Origin: CBDHFQ01 sp965262565
GTDB taxonomy: Bacteria > Bacteroidota > Bacteroidia > J057
DNA: 23,268 nt
Assembly (NCBI GenBank): GCA_965262565.1
Contig: CBDHFQ010000003.1
Coordinates: 1 to 23,268, forward strand
Direction of reading: 5' to 3'
Of this stretch, positions 15,131 to 23,268 are shown one piece after another. The translations under genes were made by a program, and so were the position numbers. The notes below the pieces were generated by a model, which saw only the letters and a program-made list of their open reading frames with translations, was not told the DNA's origin and did not search any database. Within the stretch, counting starts at the first letter, position 1. The number at the start of each line of letters is the position of its first letter.

Positions 15131-16798
15131 ATGAAACTAGATAATGATTCAACTACACCATCCTTTTGGGTGATAGTTTTTTTTACGCTGTTAGGTGGAT
15201 TTGTGCCAATGGTGCAAGCACAGTCTTCTATTTCTCAGAATGATGAAGTATTGGCAGCCCTGTTTAAGGAGTGGCGGGACTTTGAAACACCTCCAATGAA
15301 AGATGGGGCACCAGATTATACGGCAGCTACCTTTGAACAACGACAGCCAGAATTCGAACAACTTCAAGCTAAATTAATGGCCATCGATACTAGTGGTTGG
15401 TCATTAGCCCAACAAGTAGATTGGCATATCTTATGGGCCGAAATGAATGGCTATGATTTTAATTATAGAATATTAAAGCCCTGGCAGCGCGATCCGGCTT
15501 TTTACAAATCTCTCTGGATGTCGCGAAGTGATGTGCCAGCACATGAAGGGCCTACCCATCATAAGACAACAGAATTGTGGACCTACTCTTTCCCTTTAAG
15601 TGAAACAGAACGAAAAAGATTGTTGGACGATTTAAGTGTCATTCCTCCCTTAAATGCTCAGGCCCAACAAAATCTCACGGGAAATGCGAAAGATTTATGG
15701 ATAACTGGAATCAGAGATATCAGAACTCAGCGTAAAAATCTGGCTACCATCCTCGATCGGGAAGGTGTGTCCACTGATGAGTCATTAGTAAAAGCGGTAG
15801 CAGAAGCGATCCGAGCTACAGATGAATTAGCGGGTTGGTTGGAAAAACAAGCTCCTTCTAAAACAGGGCCTTCCGGGATTGGCAAGGAAAACTATACCTG
15901 GTATTTGCAAAACGTTCATTTGGTCCCTTTGACATGGGAAGATGAGGTGATGATTCTCAAACGCGAATTAGCCAGAGCCTGGGCCTCCTTGAAATTGGAA
16001 GAACATCGAAATCGAAATCTGGCAGAACTCACAAGTGCAGAATCTACCGCAGCTTACGACCAATTAGCTGAAGCATCTGCTCAAAGCCTGATGAATTTTC
16101 TAGAAAAAGATGAGATTGTCAGCGTCAAGGAATACTTTGAACCCGCCTTAAGAGCACATTTAGGTCAATATGTCCCTAAAGAAACGCGAAACTTTTTTTG
16201 GATTGGGGCGCATTATGATCCGAGACCATTGTATTCTCACTTTTATCATTGGTTTGAACTTGCCAGAATGGATACCGAGCCCAATCAGAGGGAGATTCGT
16301 CGCCAGCCTTTATTGTATAATATTTTTGATTCCCGAAATGAAGGAGTGGCAACTGCTGTCGAAGAAATGTTTATGCAGGCGGGGCTATATGATGACCATC
16401 CAAGGGTAAAAGAAATTGTCTACATTATGATCGCCCAACGAGCAGCCCGTGGATTAGGCTCTCTCTATGCACATGCGAATCAAATGACGATGGAAGAAGC
16501 AGGTGGGATTCACTCGGAATACACTCCAAGAGGATGGATGAAAACAGAGAAGGAATTATTGATCTTTGAACAGCATCTGTACCTGCGCCAACCAGGATAT
16601 GGGACGAGTTATATTACGGGAAAATATCTGGTAGAAGACGCATTGGCACAATTCGCTAAAATGAAAGAAGCAGGTGGAGAAGCATTTATCCTCAAAGACT
16701 TTTTCGATCAATTAAATGCTATAGGAAATATCCCTATGTCGCTGGGAACCTGGGAAATGACAGGGAATGGAGCGGCTGTCAGAGCCCTGGGACAATAG
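15131..16798 (+). CDS. DUF885-like secreted protein, apparently without the usual zinc motif
   Basis: A 555-residue protein with a signal peptide (residues 1 to ~30, ending VQAQ). The overall layout matches DUF885: a helical N-terminal half, IGKENYTWYLQNVHLVPLTWE (250-270) where the family has its 'G-x-E-x-Y' block, NEGVATAVEEMF (403-414, the 'EGxAxYxE' helix) and PGYGTSYITGK plus LNAIGNIPMSL near the end. DUF885 proteins are predicted zinc peptidases with a HExxxGH-type motif just before the 'EG' helix. Here that place reads SHFYHWFELARM (369-380), with no HE pair. The protein may therefore be a non-catalytic homologue, or use a changed site. It sits 17 bases after the MlrC-like gene, suggesting a shared peptide-processing role. 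Confidence 0.7.
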   Translation: MKLDNDSTTPSFWVIVFFTLLGGFVPMVQAQSSISQNDEVLAALFKEWRDFETPPMKDGAPDYTAATFEQRQPEFEQLQAKLMAIDTSGWSLAQQVDWHILWAEMNGYDFNYRILKPWQRDPAFYKSLWMSRSDVPAHEGPTHHKTTELWTYSFPLSETERKRLLDDLSVIPPLNAQAQQNLTGNAKDLWITGIRDIRTQRKNLATILDREGVSTDESLVKAVAEAIRATDELAGWLEKQAPSKTGPSGIGKENYTWYLQNVHLVPLTWEDEVMILKRELARAWASLKLEEHRNRNLAELTSAESTAAYDQLAEASAQSLMNFLEKDEIVSVKEYFEPALRAHLGQYVPKETRNFFWIGAHYDPRPLYSHFYHWFELARMDTEPNQREIRRQPLLYNIFDSRNEGVATAVEEMFMQAGLYDDHPRVKEIVYIMIAQRAARGLGSLYAHANQMTMEEAGGIHSEYTPRGWMKTEKELLIFEQHLYLRQPGYGTSYITGKYLVEDALAQFAKMKEAGGEAFILKDFFDQLNAIGNIPMSLGTWEMTGNGAAVRALGQ

Positions 16799-16890
16799 GA
16801 TCCTCAGCAATTAATCGCTGTACTTGACAAATATCGGGTAGGGAAGATCGTTATTGAACCAACGAACTTTCAAATTATGATGAATTGATC

Positions 16891-17859
16891 ATGTCCATTA
16901 AAATGAAACATCTTTTAATTACTTGTATTATCTCCATTTTTCTTTCCATAAATGCTTATTCTCAATTACTTAATGAATTTAACGCACCTACCGCTGAACA
17001 TCAGTTAGTCGAAGGGACAAATATTTCTATCATTCCTCCAAAGGACTTTCTTCCTAGTCCTGAATTTAAAGGATTTAAAAATCCTAATGATCCTACCTCT
17101 ATGATTATGGTGATGGAAATCCCAGGCCCTTTTTCGGAAGTTTCCAAGGGATTTAATGAGGAAATGATGCTTGCCAGAGGAATGAAGTTAACCTCCAAAG
17201 AAGAAGTTGAGGTGACGCCTTTTAGCGGTATGCTGATAGAACTAGAACAGGAAGCCAACGGACGATCCTTTTCCAAAGCTATTCTCGTTTACGGGGATTC
17301 CTCCTTTACTGCAATGGTCAATGGAGTCTACCTGGCAGATTCAGTTGATCTGGGTAAAAAAATAAACCAAAGTATTGTATCTACTGTAGTGAATCAGGAG
17401 ATGGAAATAAATCCTAGAGAGGCATTGGATTTTACGCTTCAGGAATCTAAAGGCAACTTAAAATTTCTTGCCGTCATTGGGAATGGAATGTTGTTAAACA
17501 GAGATCTTAAAACGCCAACAGAAAGTGAAGATAAAGCCACGCTAATTGTAGACCGGTCATTTGAAAAGCTGGACATAGAGAATAAAGAAGCATTTTGCCT
17601 TTCCCGTTTACAGCAATTTGAGGACGACTTTCAGGTGATAGAGGATCGGGGAATGAACGAGATGGAATTGGATGGACTGAATGGATATGAATTATATGCC
17701 CAAAATATGGAGAATGAGACGGAGGAAATGTACCAATTGATTCTTTTTCCCGAAGATGGAGGATATTATATTATCATAGGGACTTATGTCAAAGGAAGTC
17801 AAAGTGCTATGCGGGATATTAAGCTGGTATTAGATACTTTTAAGCGAAAGGAAGGGTAG
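16891..17859 (+). CDS. Secreted protein of unknown function
   Basis: About 322 residues from the ATG at 16891; the ATG at 16903 (MKHLLITCIISIF) would equally give a good signal peptide, and a TTG at 16885 is unlikely. The signal ends near INAYSQ. The body seems to hold two similar alpha+beta halves. The first (~30-155) reads ISIIPPKDFLPS, FKNPNDPTSMIMVMEIPG and SFTAMVNGVYL. The second (~165-320) reads DFTLQESKGNLKFL, YELYAQNMENE and YYIIIGTY. The first half is reminiscent of PsbP/DUF1795-like folds. There is no catalytic motif and the protein is rich in Met and acidic residues. It follows the DUF885-like gene by 92 bases, so it may belong to the same unit. I do not know its function. Confidence 0.65.
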   Translation: MSIKMKHLLITCIISIFLSINAYSQLLNEFNAPTAEHQLVEGTNISIIPPKDFLPSPEFKGFKNPNDPTSMIMVMEIPGPFSEVSKGFNEEMMLARGMKLTSKEEVEVTPFSGMLIELEQEANGRSFSKAILVYGDSSFTAMVNGVYLADSVDLGKKINQSIVSTVVNQEMEINPREALDFTLQESKGNLKFLAVIGNGMLLNRDLKTPTESEDKATLIVDRSFEKLDIENKEAFCLSRLQQFEDDFQVIEDRGMNEMELDGLNGYELYAQNMENETEEMYQLILFPEDGGYYIIIGTYVKGSQSAMRDIKLVLDTFKRKEG

Positions 17860-18486
17860 CTACATTAAATGAAGCCTATTCTTAGCATGAAGGGATACTT
17901 GTCGGTTGGTAGTCGAAAAAAAGAAGGTCGGAAAAATCATACTCACCCTCTTTGGAGAAGTATCAATAATTATGGAGTGAAAGTAATTAAATAATGTGAT
18001 GAAACTATGATCAATCATAGGCTACTTTTTAATAAAGTAATTTTTGCCATATAGCATTATATAGCCATACGTATTAATTAAACTTTTAGTAAGATGAAGG
18101 AAGTTTGGGATAATAAAGAAGTTCTGGAAATATAAGATGCCTGTTAATAAAATAGCCTGCTATCAAATGAGAAATAAATAAGTATTGAGTCTTGTATAAT
18201 TAAGATTCCAATATATATTATTAATGAAAATTTTTAATATAAAAATTTATACTGGGGGTTTCTACGGTAACTATATCTTCTTTTAGTATATATACTTGTT
18301 AATTATAAGAATAAGAAATGCAATTCATTTCATATTTCTTATATGATGCTAATAATTGTCCAACGTTTTCTTAGCAAAGCTCATACATAAACATCATAAT
18401 TCATATTTAGATTTAAAGATAAAAATTAAGTTAATCGAAATTTACGATTCGATTAATGAAAAATTAATCTTTAATTAATCTACTAT
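17860..18486. other. 627-bp AT-rich region upstream of susC
   Basis: No gene was found here. Dyads include CTATGAT/ATCATAG (18005-18020) followed by a short T-run, a possible weak terminator for the preceding gene, and ATAAGAAAT/ATTTCTTAT (18311-18319 and 18334-18342). The promoter of susCD must lie here, but I could not pick one -33/-7 pair with confidence. No sigma factor, anti-sigma factor or hybrid sensor gene lies between this region and susC. Confidence 0.45.
18431..18456. promoter_or_regulatory. 9-bp inverted repeat just upstream of susC
   Basis: TTAATCGAA (18431-18439) and TTCGATTAA (18448-18456) are perfect complements around an eight-base centre, 30 bases before the susC ATG. ATTAAT is repeated three times from here to the start codon. 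It could be an operator or a leader hairpin controlling susC expression. Confidence 0.4.
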
Positions 18487-21081
18487 ATGTTTAACTTTTT
18501 ACCTAAAGGTATGGGGCTGTTTCCTCTTTGGAGAAAATGGAGTCGCCGATTTTTGTTAGTCTTGGGAATGGGAATTATAATGTTCCAACTTCAAGCTCAA
18601 AACCAGGTCATTTCTGGAAAAATCACTGATTCTGAAACTGGCGAACCATTAATGGGAGCTAATGTGATTGTTCCAGGTACTAATTTAGGGGCCATCGCAA
18701 ATCAGGAAGGTGCTTTCCAGCTAGAAATTCCTTCAGATGTAGAGAACCTCATCGTTTCCTACGTAGGATACGCAAGAGAAACCATCAGTCTAAACGGAGA
18801 AAGTGATCTAATCATTAATCTATCTGCGGAAGAAACCCGATTGGAAGATGTCGTAATTACTGCTTTAGGGATAGAACGTGAGACCAAGGCCCTGGGATAT
18901 GCTGTTCAGGAAGTTCAGGGTTCACAAATCAACACTGCCAGGGAAACGAACTTGGTAAATTCACTTTCAGGAAGAGTTGCAGGGGTGAATGTAACAAGTG
19001 GTTCAGGAGGAATAGGGACTAGTTCGAGAATTACTATTCGTGGAGAAATCTCTTTAGCTGGAGCTAACCAACCTCTATTTGTCGTTGATGGAATTCCTAT
19101 CAATAATGGAGTAGTCGGTTCTTCTCAAAGTGGGCAGGATATAGACTATGGCAATGGAGCATCCGCAATTAACCCTGACGATATTGAAACAATTAATGTC
19201 TTAAAGGGACCTACAGCTGCTGCCCTTTATGGAGCGCGTGCAGCAAATGGGGTTATCATCATCACTACCAAGTCTGGAAAGGGAACTAAAGGTCTTGGGG
19301 TAAGCATTAACTCTACCACTACCTTCGAAAGTGTACTGAAACTTCCCGATTTCCAGAATGAATATGGACAGGGCAGAGGGGGCGTATACAATATAGGAGA
19401 TGGTGGGCGTAGTTGGGGGCCTCTTATGGATGGAAGATTAGTAGCTGTTCCGGTGAATACAGAATTTCCTCCTTCTGAGGGCCAGGAAGTGCCTTGGGTA
19501 CCTTATCCTGATAATGTTAAGAATTTCTATGAAGTTGGACGAACATTGATTAACAACGTTGCTTTAACAGCTGGAAACGAATCCGCTGACATCCGTCTAT
19601 CTTATACTAATCATGATCAGCAAGGAATTATTCCCAATACTGATCTAAAAAGGAATACCATAGCACTGAAAGGAGGGATCAGCCCTATCAGAAGGATAAG
19701 GGTCAACGCTTCTGTGAATTATATCAGGACAGATAGTGATCAGCGTGCTGTCATCAGCTACGGAAATGAAAGCGTTGTTTACACAATGCTTTGGGAAGGT
19801 CGTCAGGTTCAAACACCGCTACATGAAGATTATTGGTATAAAGGATTGGAAGGATTACAACCATTTACGTATAATTTCCGCTTCAATGATAATCCTTATT
19901 ATACTATGTATGAAAACCTTAATCCATTAGATAAGGATCGCCTCATCGGAAACATTAATGTAAATGTAGAATTGTTCCCGTCTGTAACCCTTTTTCTGAG
20001 AACGGGTGTAGATTACTTTTCTGAACGTAGAGAACACCTTCGTACGTTTGGTAGCCGTGCATTTCCTAATGGTGCTTATCGTCAGGATCGTATTAACTTC
20101 GAAGAGAGAAACTCCGATTTTATCCTGACCTATAATGAAACCTTTAATGATACCTGGGGAGTAAAAATATCAGCAGGTGGTAACCGATTGGACCAAACAA
20201 GTCAAAATTTAAGTGCCAGAGCGAATGAATTATCCATCCCTGGTATTTATAACCTTGGTAATTCTCGTATTCCTGTTCAGAACGTACAATTTGATACTCG
20301 CAAGCGGATCAACAGTCTTTACGGATTTGCTACATTCTCTTATAAAAGTGCCTTCTTTTTAGATGTTACGGCGCGTAATGATTGGTCTTCAACTTTACCT
20401 GAAGACAACAATTCTTATTTCTATCCTTCAGTATCACTTAGTACTGTGTTAACGGATTTATTCAATTTGCCACTCAATAGTCCATTATCTTTTGCCAAAC
20501 TTCGTGCTAGTTGGGCTCAGGTAGGAAATGATACTGATCCTTTTAGTTTAAGAAATGTTTACAACTATACAACTCCCTGGGGAGGAAATCCTACTGTGTC
20601 AGAGTCTTCTGTAATTGCTAATGAAGAGTTGCGACCTGAAGACGTGAATTCCTTTGAGGTTGGAGCTGATCTTCGCTTTTTTCAGGGTAGATTAGGGGTA
20701 GACGTTACCTATTATGACATTCGAAGTAAAGATCAGATCATTAACATCCCTATCGACCTCGTTTCGGGATATACTTCGAGAATATTAAATGCAGGTGAAA
20801 TCCAAAGTAAAGGAGTAGAAATAGTGCTAAATGCTACGCCGATTAAACTCAATAATGGGCTTACCTGGAATGTAAACCTGAATTGGTCCAGAGATAGAAC
20901 GGAAATACTGGAATTAGCAGAAGGAATTGAGACGTTCCAAATTTCTGGAAGATACGTACAGGTATTGGCGAAAGTAGGAGGAAGAATGGGGGACATGTAT
21001 GGACAAATTTTTGAACGGGTACCTGATGGACCTTTTGCTGGGCAGATCATTTCATATAAATGGAGAAGCTCAATCCACTGA
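18487..21081 (+). CDS. SusC/RagA-family TonB-dependent outer-membrane transporter, first part up to a frameshift
   Basis: 864 residues in this frame. The signal peptide (to LQAQ, about residue 38) is followed by a carboxypeptidase-regulatory-like domain (VISGKITDSETGEPLMGANV to the LSAEETRLEDV region, ~40-120). Then comes the plug (VVITALGIERETKALGYAVQ, SLSGRVAGVNVTSGSGG, RGEISLAGANQPLFVVDGIP, INPDDIETINVLKGPTAAAL and YGARAANGVIIITTKSGKG) and a long run of barrel strands. The frame ends with GQIISYKWRSSIH soon after RMGDMYGQIFERVPDGPFAGQII. SusC proteins normally go on for ~200 more residues, and these are encoded in the next frame from ~21050. The protein imports a ligand captured by SusD, powered by TonB-ExbBD. 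Without the last strands it should not form a working barrel. See the next entry for the second part. Confidence 0.9.
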   Translation: MFNFLPKGMGLFPLWRKWSRRFLLVLGMGIIMFQLQAQNQVISGKITDSETGEPLMGANVIVPGTNLGAIANQEGAFQLEIPSDVENLIVSYVGYARETISLNGESDLIINLSAEETRLEDVVITALGIERETKALGYAVQEVQGSQINTARETNLVNSLSGRVAGVNVTSGSGGIGTSSRITIRGEISLAGANQPLFVVDGIPINNGVVGSSQSGQDIDYGNGASAINPDDIETINVLKGPTAAALYGARAANGVIIITTKSGKGTKGLGVSINSTTTFESVLKLPDFQNEYGQGRGGVYNIGDGGRSWGPLMDGRLVAVPVNTEFPPSEGQEVPWVPYPDNVKNFYEVGRTLINNVALTAGNESADIRLSYTNHDQQGIIPNTDLKRNTIALKGGISPIRRIRVNASVNYIRTDSDQRAVISYGNESVVYTMLWEGRQVQTPLHEDYWYKGLEGLQPFTYNFRFNDNPYYTMYENLNPLDKDRLIGNINVNVELFPSVTLFLRTGVDYFSERREHLRTFGSRAFPNGAYRQDRINFEERNSDFILTYNETFNDTWGVKISAGGNRLDQTSQNLSARANELSIPGIYNLGNSRIPVQNVQFDTRKRINSLYGFATFSYKSAFFLDVTARNDWSSTLPEDNNSYFYPSVSLSTVLTDLFNLPLNSPLSFAKLRASWAQVGNDTDPFSLRNVYNYTTPWGGNPTVSESSVIANEELRPEDVNSFEVGADLRFFQGRLGVDVTYYDIRSKDQIINIPIDLVSGYTSRILNAGEIQSKGVEIVLNATPIKLNNGLTWNVNLNWSRDRTEILELAEGIETFQISGRYVQVLAKVGGRMGDMYGQIFERVPDGPFAGQIISYKWRSSIH

Positions 21082-21649
21082 CCAAATATTTAAGATAGGT
21101 AACTACAATCCTGACTGGATGGCTGGTGTGAGTACTTCACTTAATTTCCAAGGATTCCGCATGAGTATGTTGTGGGATATTCGTTCCGGAGGTGAAGTTT
21201 ATTCTCGAACCAATGTAATAGGTAATCAAGCAGGTCAATTAGTAGAATCATTACCAGGTAGAGAGAATGGGTATGTTGGTCAAGGAGTGAAAATAGATGA
21301 TGAAGGAAATTTTGTGCCCAATGATGTGAATATTAGTGCGGAAAGATATTGGGGGGGAGGAAGTTATTTCAGACGTTCCAATGTAGAAAACTCTACTTTT
21401 GATGCTTCTTATGCGAAATTAAGAGAGGTACAATTAGGATATACCTTCCCCAATCGTTGGTTTAGCAAACTCCCTTTTCGCGACCTCACTTTTACCTTAG
21501 TAGGTAGAAATTTATGGCTCATTAGTGATATTCCACATATCGATCCTGAAACGAATTCATTAGATGGTGGAACTATTCTACCAGGTGTGGAAAGCTTGCA
21601 GGTTCCTTCTGCCAGAAGCTATGGATTTAACCTAAAACTCAATCTGTAA
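21050..21649 (+). pseudogene. C-terminal barrel part of the same SusC, displaced by +1 frame
   Basis: This frame continues the SusC homology without loss: HINGEAQSTDQIFKIGNYNP, DWMAGVSTSLNFQGF, SMLWDIRSGGEVYSRT, SYAKLREVQLGYTFP, FTLVGRNLWLI and the C-terminal SARSYGFNLKLNL strand. Removing one T from the TTT at 21050-21052 joins the two parts as GQII-HINGEAQS and gives one protein of about 1053 residues, a normal SusC length. An open frame with an ATG at 20999 exists, but its first ~16 residues are not SusC-like, so I do not regard it as a separate gene. The rest of the gene looks intact, suggesting a sequencing error or a recent, possibly reversible, slippage mutation. Confidence 0.85.
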
Positions 21650-21686
21650 ATTAACTCTTTTTACCATTTCAATTTTTCGAATTAAA

Positions 21687-23171
21687 ATGAATAAATCACA
21701 TATATTACTTCTGATATTGTTAAGCTTCTTATGCTTTGTAGGTTGCGAAGATGAATTTGAAGAAATCAATCGAAATCCTAATCAGCCAGAAGATGTACTC
21801 CCTGAGTTGATTTTACCCAACGTAATAAATGTAGTAGTCAGCGACCAGGTAAGCGACGCTTGGGGGGTAGGAAATCTTGTGACGCAATATGCGGCAGCTA
21901 TTCGAGACCCGGGAACAGATCGATATGCATGGGGTTCTTTCTCTGGAACATGGAATACGATGTATAATGCCCTTCGCGATGTAGCGAACATCGAAGCGTT
22001 AGGTATGGAAAGAGGGGAGAGCAATTATGTAGGGATTAGCTTAATTATGAAATCACTGATTTATCAGATTCTGACAGATGCTTATGGAGATGTTCCTTAT
22101 GAGCAAGCGCAGAAGGGAAAAACAGAACAAGTTTATTTTGTGCCTTATACCCCACAGGAGGTTATTTATACAGGCATGCTAGAAGATTTGCGTACAGCTA
22201 ATGAAATCATGTCTGAAGATGGTGGTAGTATTAACGGAGATATATTATTTGGTGGAGATGCACTAAAGTGGAGAAAGTTTGCCAACGCTCTTCGATTGAG
22301 ACTGCTTGCCAGGCAATCCCTCCAAGTAGATCCTTCTGCACAAATGCAGGAAATAGTCAATAATCCCTCTATGTTTCCTATCATGGAAAGTAATGCTGAT
22401 AATGCAATTCTCTCTTTTTTAAATGAATCTCCTAACTTGTTTCCGATTGCTAATACACGTGAAGGGAGCTGGCTCGATAGAAGATTGAGCAAAACCCTTT
22501 CAGATCAATTAAATTCCATCAATGATCCAAGATTATCTGTGTTTGCTCAACCTACAGAAAATTCAGCAGATGCTGCTAGAGATGGAAATGGGGAATTAAT
22601 TTGGGACGGTGTAAGGAATGGAGAAACTGATGACAATTTGAGTAGTGATATTGACCGCAATGTTTCTCAATTAGGATCTATTTTTTATATACAGCAAGGA
22701 ACAGCAGTATCAGCAGAAGGATTAATTATGACCTATTCAGAGGTAAAGTTTATTTTAGCAGAAGCAGTGGTGAAAGGTTGGATCAATGGAGATGTCGAAG
22801 GCTTCTATCGTGAGGGAATTGAAGCTTCTGTGAATTACTATGCAAGCGTTTCTGGACAAAATATATCTGTGGATGATACCTACTTCGCTCAGGAAGGAGT
22901 AGCTTTTTCTACAGAGAATGCTTTGGAACTCATTGGAACTCAGAAATGGATAGCCTTATTTTTTAATGGCTTGGAAGGTTGGTTTGAGTGGAGACGTACA
23001 GGAATTCCTGATCTACAGCCAGCGATCGTTAATTCCAATAACGACTTGATTCCTGTCAGGTTCCAGTATCCGCTGGATCAACAAGCACTGAACGAAACTA
23101 ATTACCAGGCTGCCGTTTCCAGCCAAGGGGCAGATGATATTAATACGCACGTCTGGTGGGATGTGGAGTAA
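21687..23171 (+). CDS. SusD/RagB-family surface lipoprotein
   Basis: A 494-residue lipoprotein with lipobox FVG-C20. It has the SusD opening of this subfamily (CEDEFEEINRNPNQPEDV), a helical TPR-like region containing SLIYQILTDAYGDVPYEQA and KWRKFANALRLRLLAR, a middle loop region around FPIANTREGSWLDRRLS, and the C-terminal GLIMTYSEVKFILAEAV, QKWIALFFNGLEGWFEWRRTGIP and RFQYPLDQQALNETNY blocks. SusD caps the SusC barrel from outside and binds the incoming ligand. It begins 37 bases after the susC stop on the same strand, so it forms a normal susCD operon. This subfamily occurs with glycan and with peptide or unknown substrates. No glycoside hydrolase, lyase or sulfatase is visible next to it, so the ligand is not evident. 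Confidence 0.93.
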   Translation: MNKSHILLLILLSFLCFVGCEDEFEEINRNPNQPEDVLPELILPNVINVVVSDQVSDAWGVGNLVTQYAAAIRDPGTDRYAWGSFSGTWNTMYNALRDVANIEALGMERGESNYVGISLIMKSLIYQILTDAYGDVPYEQAQKGKTEQVYFVPYTPQEVIYTGMLEDLRTANEIMSEDGGSINGDILFGGDALKWRKFANALRLRLLARQSLQVDPSAQMQEIVNNPSMFPIMESNADNAILSFLNESPNLFPIANTREGSWLDRRLSKTLSDQLNSINDPRLSVFAQPTENSADAARDGNGELIWDGVRNGETDDNLSSDIDRNVSQLGSIFYIQQGTAVSAEGLIMTYSEVKFILAEAVVKGWINGDVEGFYREGIEASVNYYASVSGQNISVDDTYFAQEGVAFSTENALELIGTQKWIALFFNGLEGWFEWRRTGIPDLQPAIVNSNNDLIPVRFQYPLDQQALNETNYQAAVSSQGADDINTHVWWDVE

Positions 23172-23229
23172 TGAGTAAGTAAAAATATTCTACAGCCAAT
23201 TAAATCGGAAAGTTAGCCGATGTTAAATA

Positions 23230-23263
23230 ATCAGAGGATAATCTATTTGTATTATCCTCTGAT
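23230..23263 (+). terminator. Strong hairpin terminator after susD
   Basis: A 13-bp perfect stem (23230-23242 with 23251-23263) and an eight-base loop lie 58 bases after the susD stop. The start of a T-rich tail (GTCTT) is seen before the window ends. It is preceded by a small ATCGG/CCGAT stem (23204-23221). It marks the end of the susCD operon. Confidence 0.7.
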
Positions 23264-23268
23264 GTCTT

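Noticed and set aside
20999..21049. ATG start of a separate gene overlapping the end of the first susC frame
   Set aside because: The first ~16 residues are unlike SusC, while the other frame keeps SusC homology to ~21050. The second frame is the displaced 3' part of susC, not a new gene.
18487..21649. Programmed ribosomal frameshifting in susC
   Set aside because: The run is only TTT, with no slippery heptamer, and this is not known for SusC proteins. Sequencing error or a recent slippage mutation is simpler.
1..23268. CRISPR array, tRNA, rRNA, insertion sequence or prophage
   Set aside because: No regularly spaced repeats, no tRNA or rRNA sequence recognised, and no transposase, integrase or phage structural gene in any frame examined.

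Overview
The window looks like a chromosomal segment of a marine or environmental Bacteroidota, possibly Saprospiria-like (the class is inference). The evidence is two proteins ending in type IX secretion (T9SS) C-terminal sorting domains, a SusC/SusD outer-membrane uptake pair, a LytS/LytTR-type two-component pair, several lipoproteins, AT-rich intergenic DNA and mostly poor Shine-Dalgarno sites. I see no rRNA, tRNA, CRISPR array, transposase, integrase or phage gene.

Layout. 1-3.6 kb: a terminator, a very small T9SS cargo protein (minus), an orphan FetB-type permease (plus), a DNRLRE-like T9SS protein (plus), and a nucleotidyltransferase (minus) whose stop codon abuts the previous one. 3.6-4.0 kb: a 5'-truncated SGNH hydrolase remnant with a small tandem duplication at its 3' end. 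4.1-6.85 kb: a tight minus-strand operon, in transcription order a secreted NTF2-like protein, a secreted DOMON protein, a membrane histidine kinase and a LytTR response regulator. Junctions are 1-bp overlap, 1-bp gap and 4-bp overlap. 7.2-9.5 kb: a zinc-ribbon hypothetical protein with a near-perfect 20-bp dyad upstream, two decayed genes (an NTF2-like lipoprotein and an MNT-type nucleotidyltransferase), and a lipoprotein with an Ig-like segment.

9.85-12.6 kb: a Tat-exported PhoX-family protein (minus) divergent from an FAD amine oxidase (plus). 12.75-17.9 kb (all plus): a DUF4386 membrane protein, an MlrC/M81 metallopeptidase lipoprotein, a DUF885-like secreted protein that appears to lack its usual HExxxGH zinc motif, and a secreted protein of unknown function. 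17.9-18.5 kb: a 627-bp AT-rich gap with dyads. 18.5-23.2 kb: susC, split by an apparent single-base frameshift in a TTT run, then susD and a strong hairpin terminator.

The most interesting units are the NTF2/DOMON/kinase/regulator operon, which looks like a sensory system with its own exported proteins, and the MlrC + DUF885 + SusCD neighbourhood. No glycan-active enzyme accompanies this SusCD pair, so peptide uptake is a reasonable alternative to glycan uptake. All family calls come from reading motifs by eye; no database search was run.
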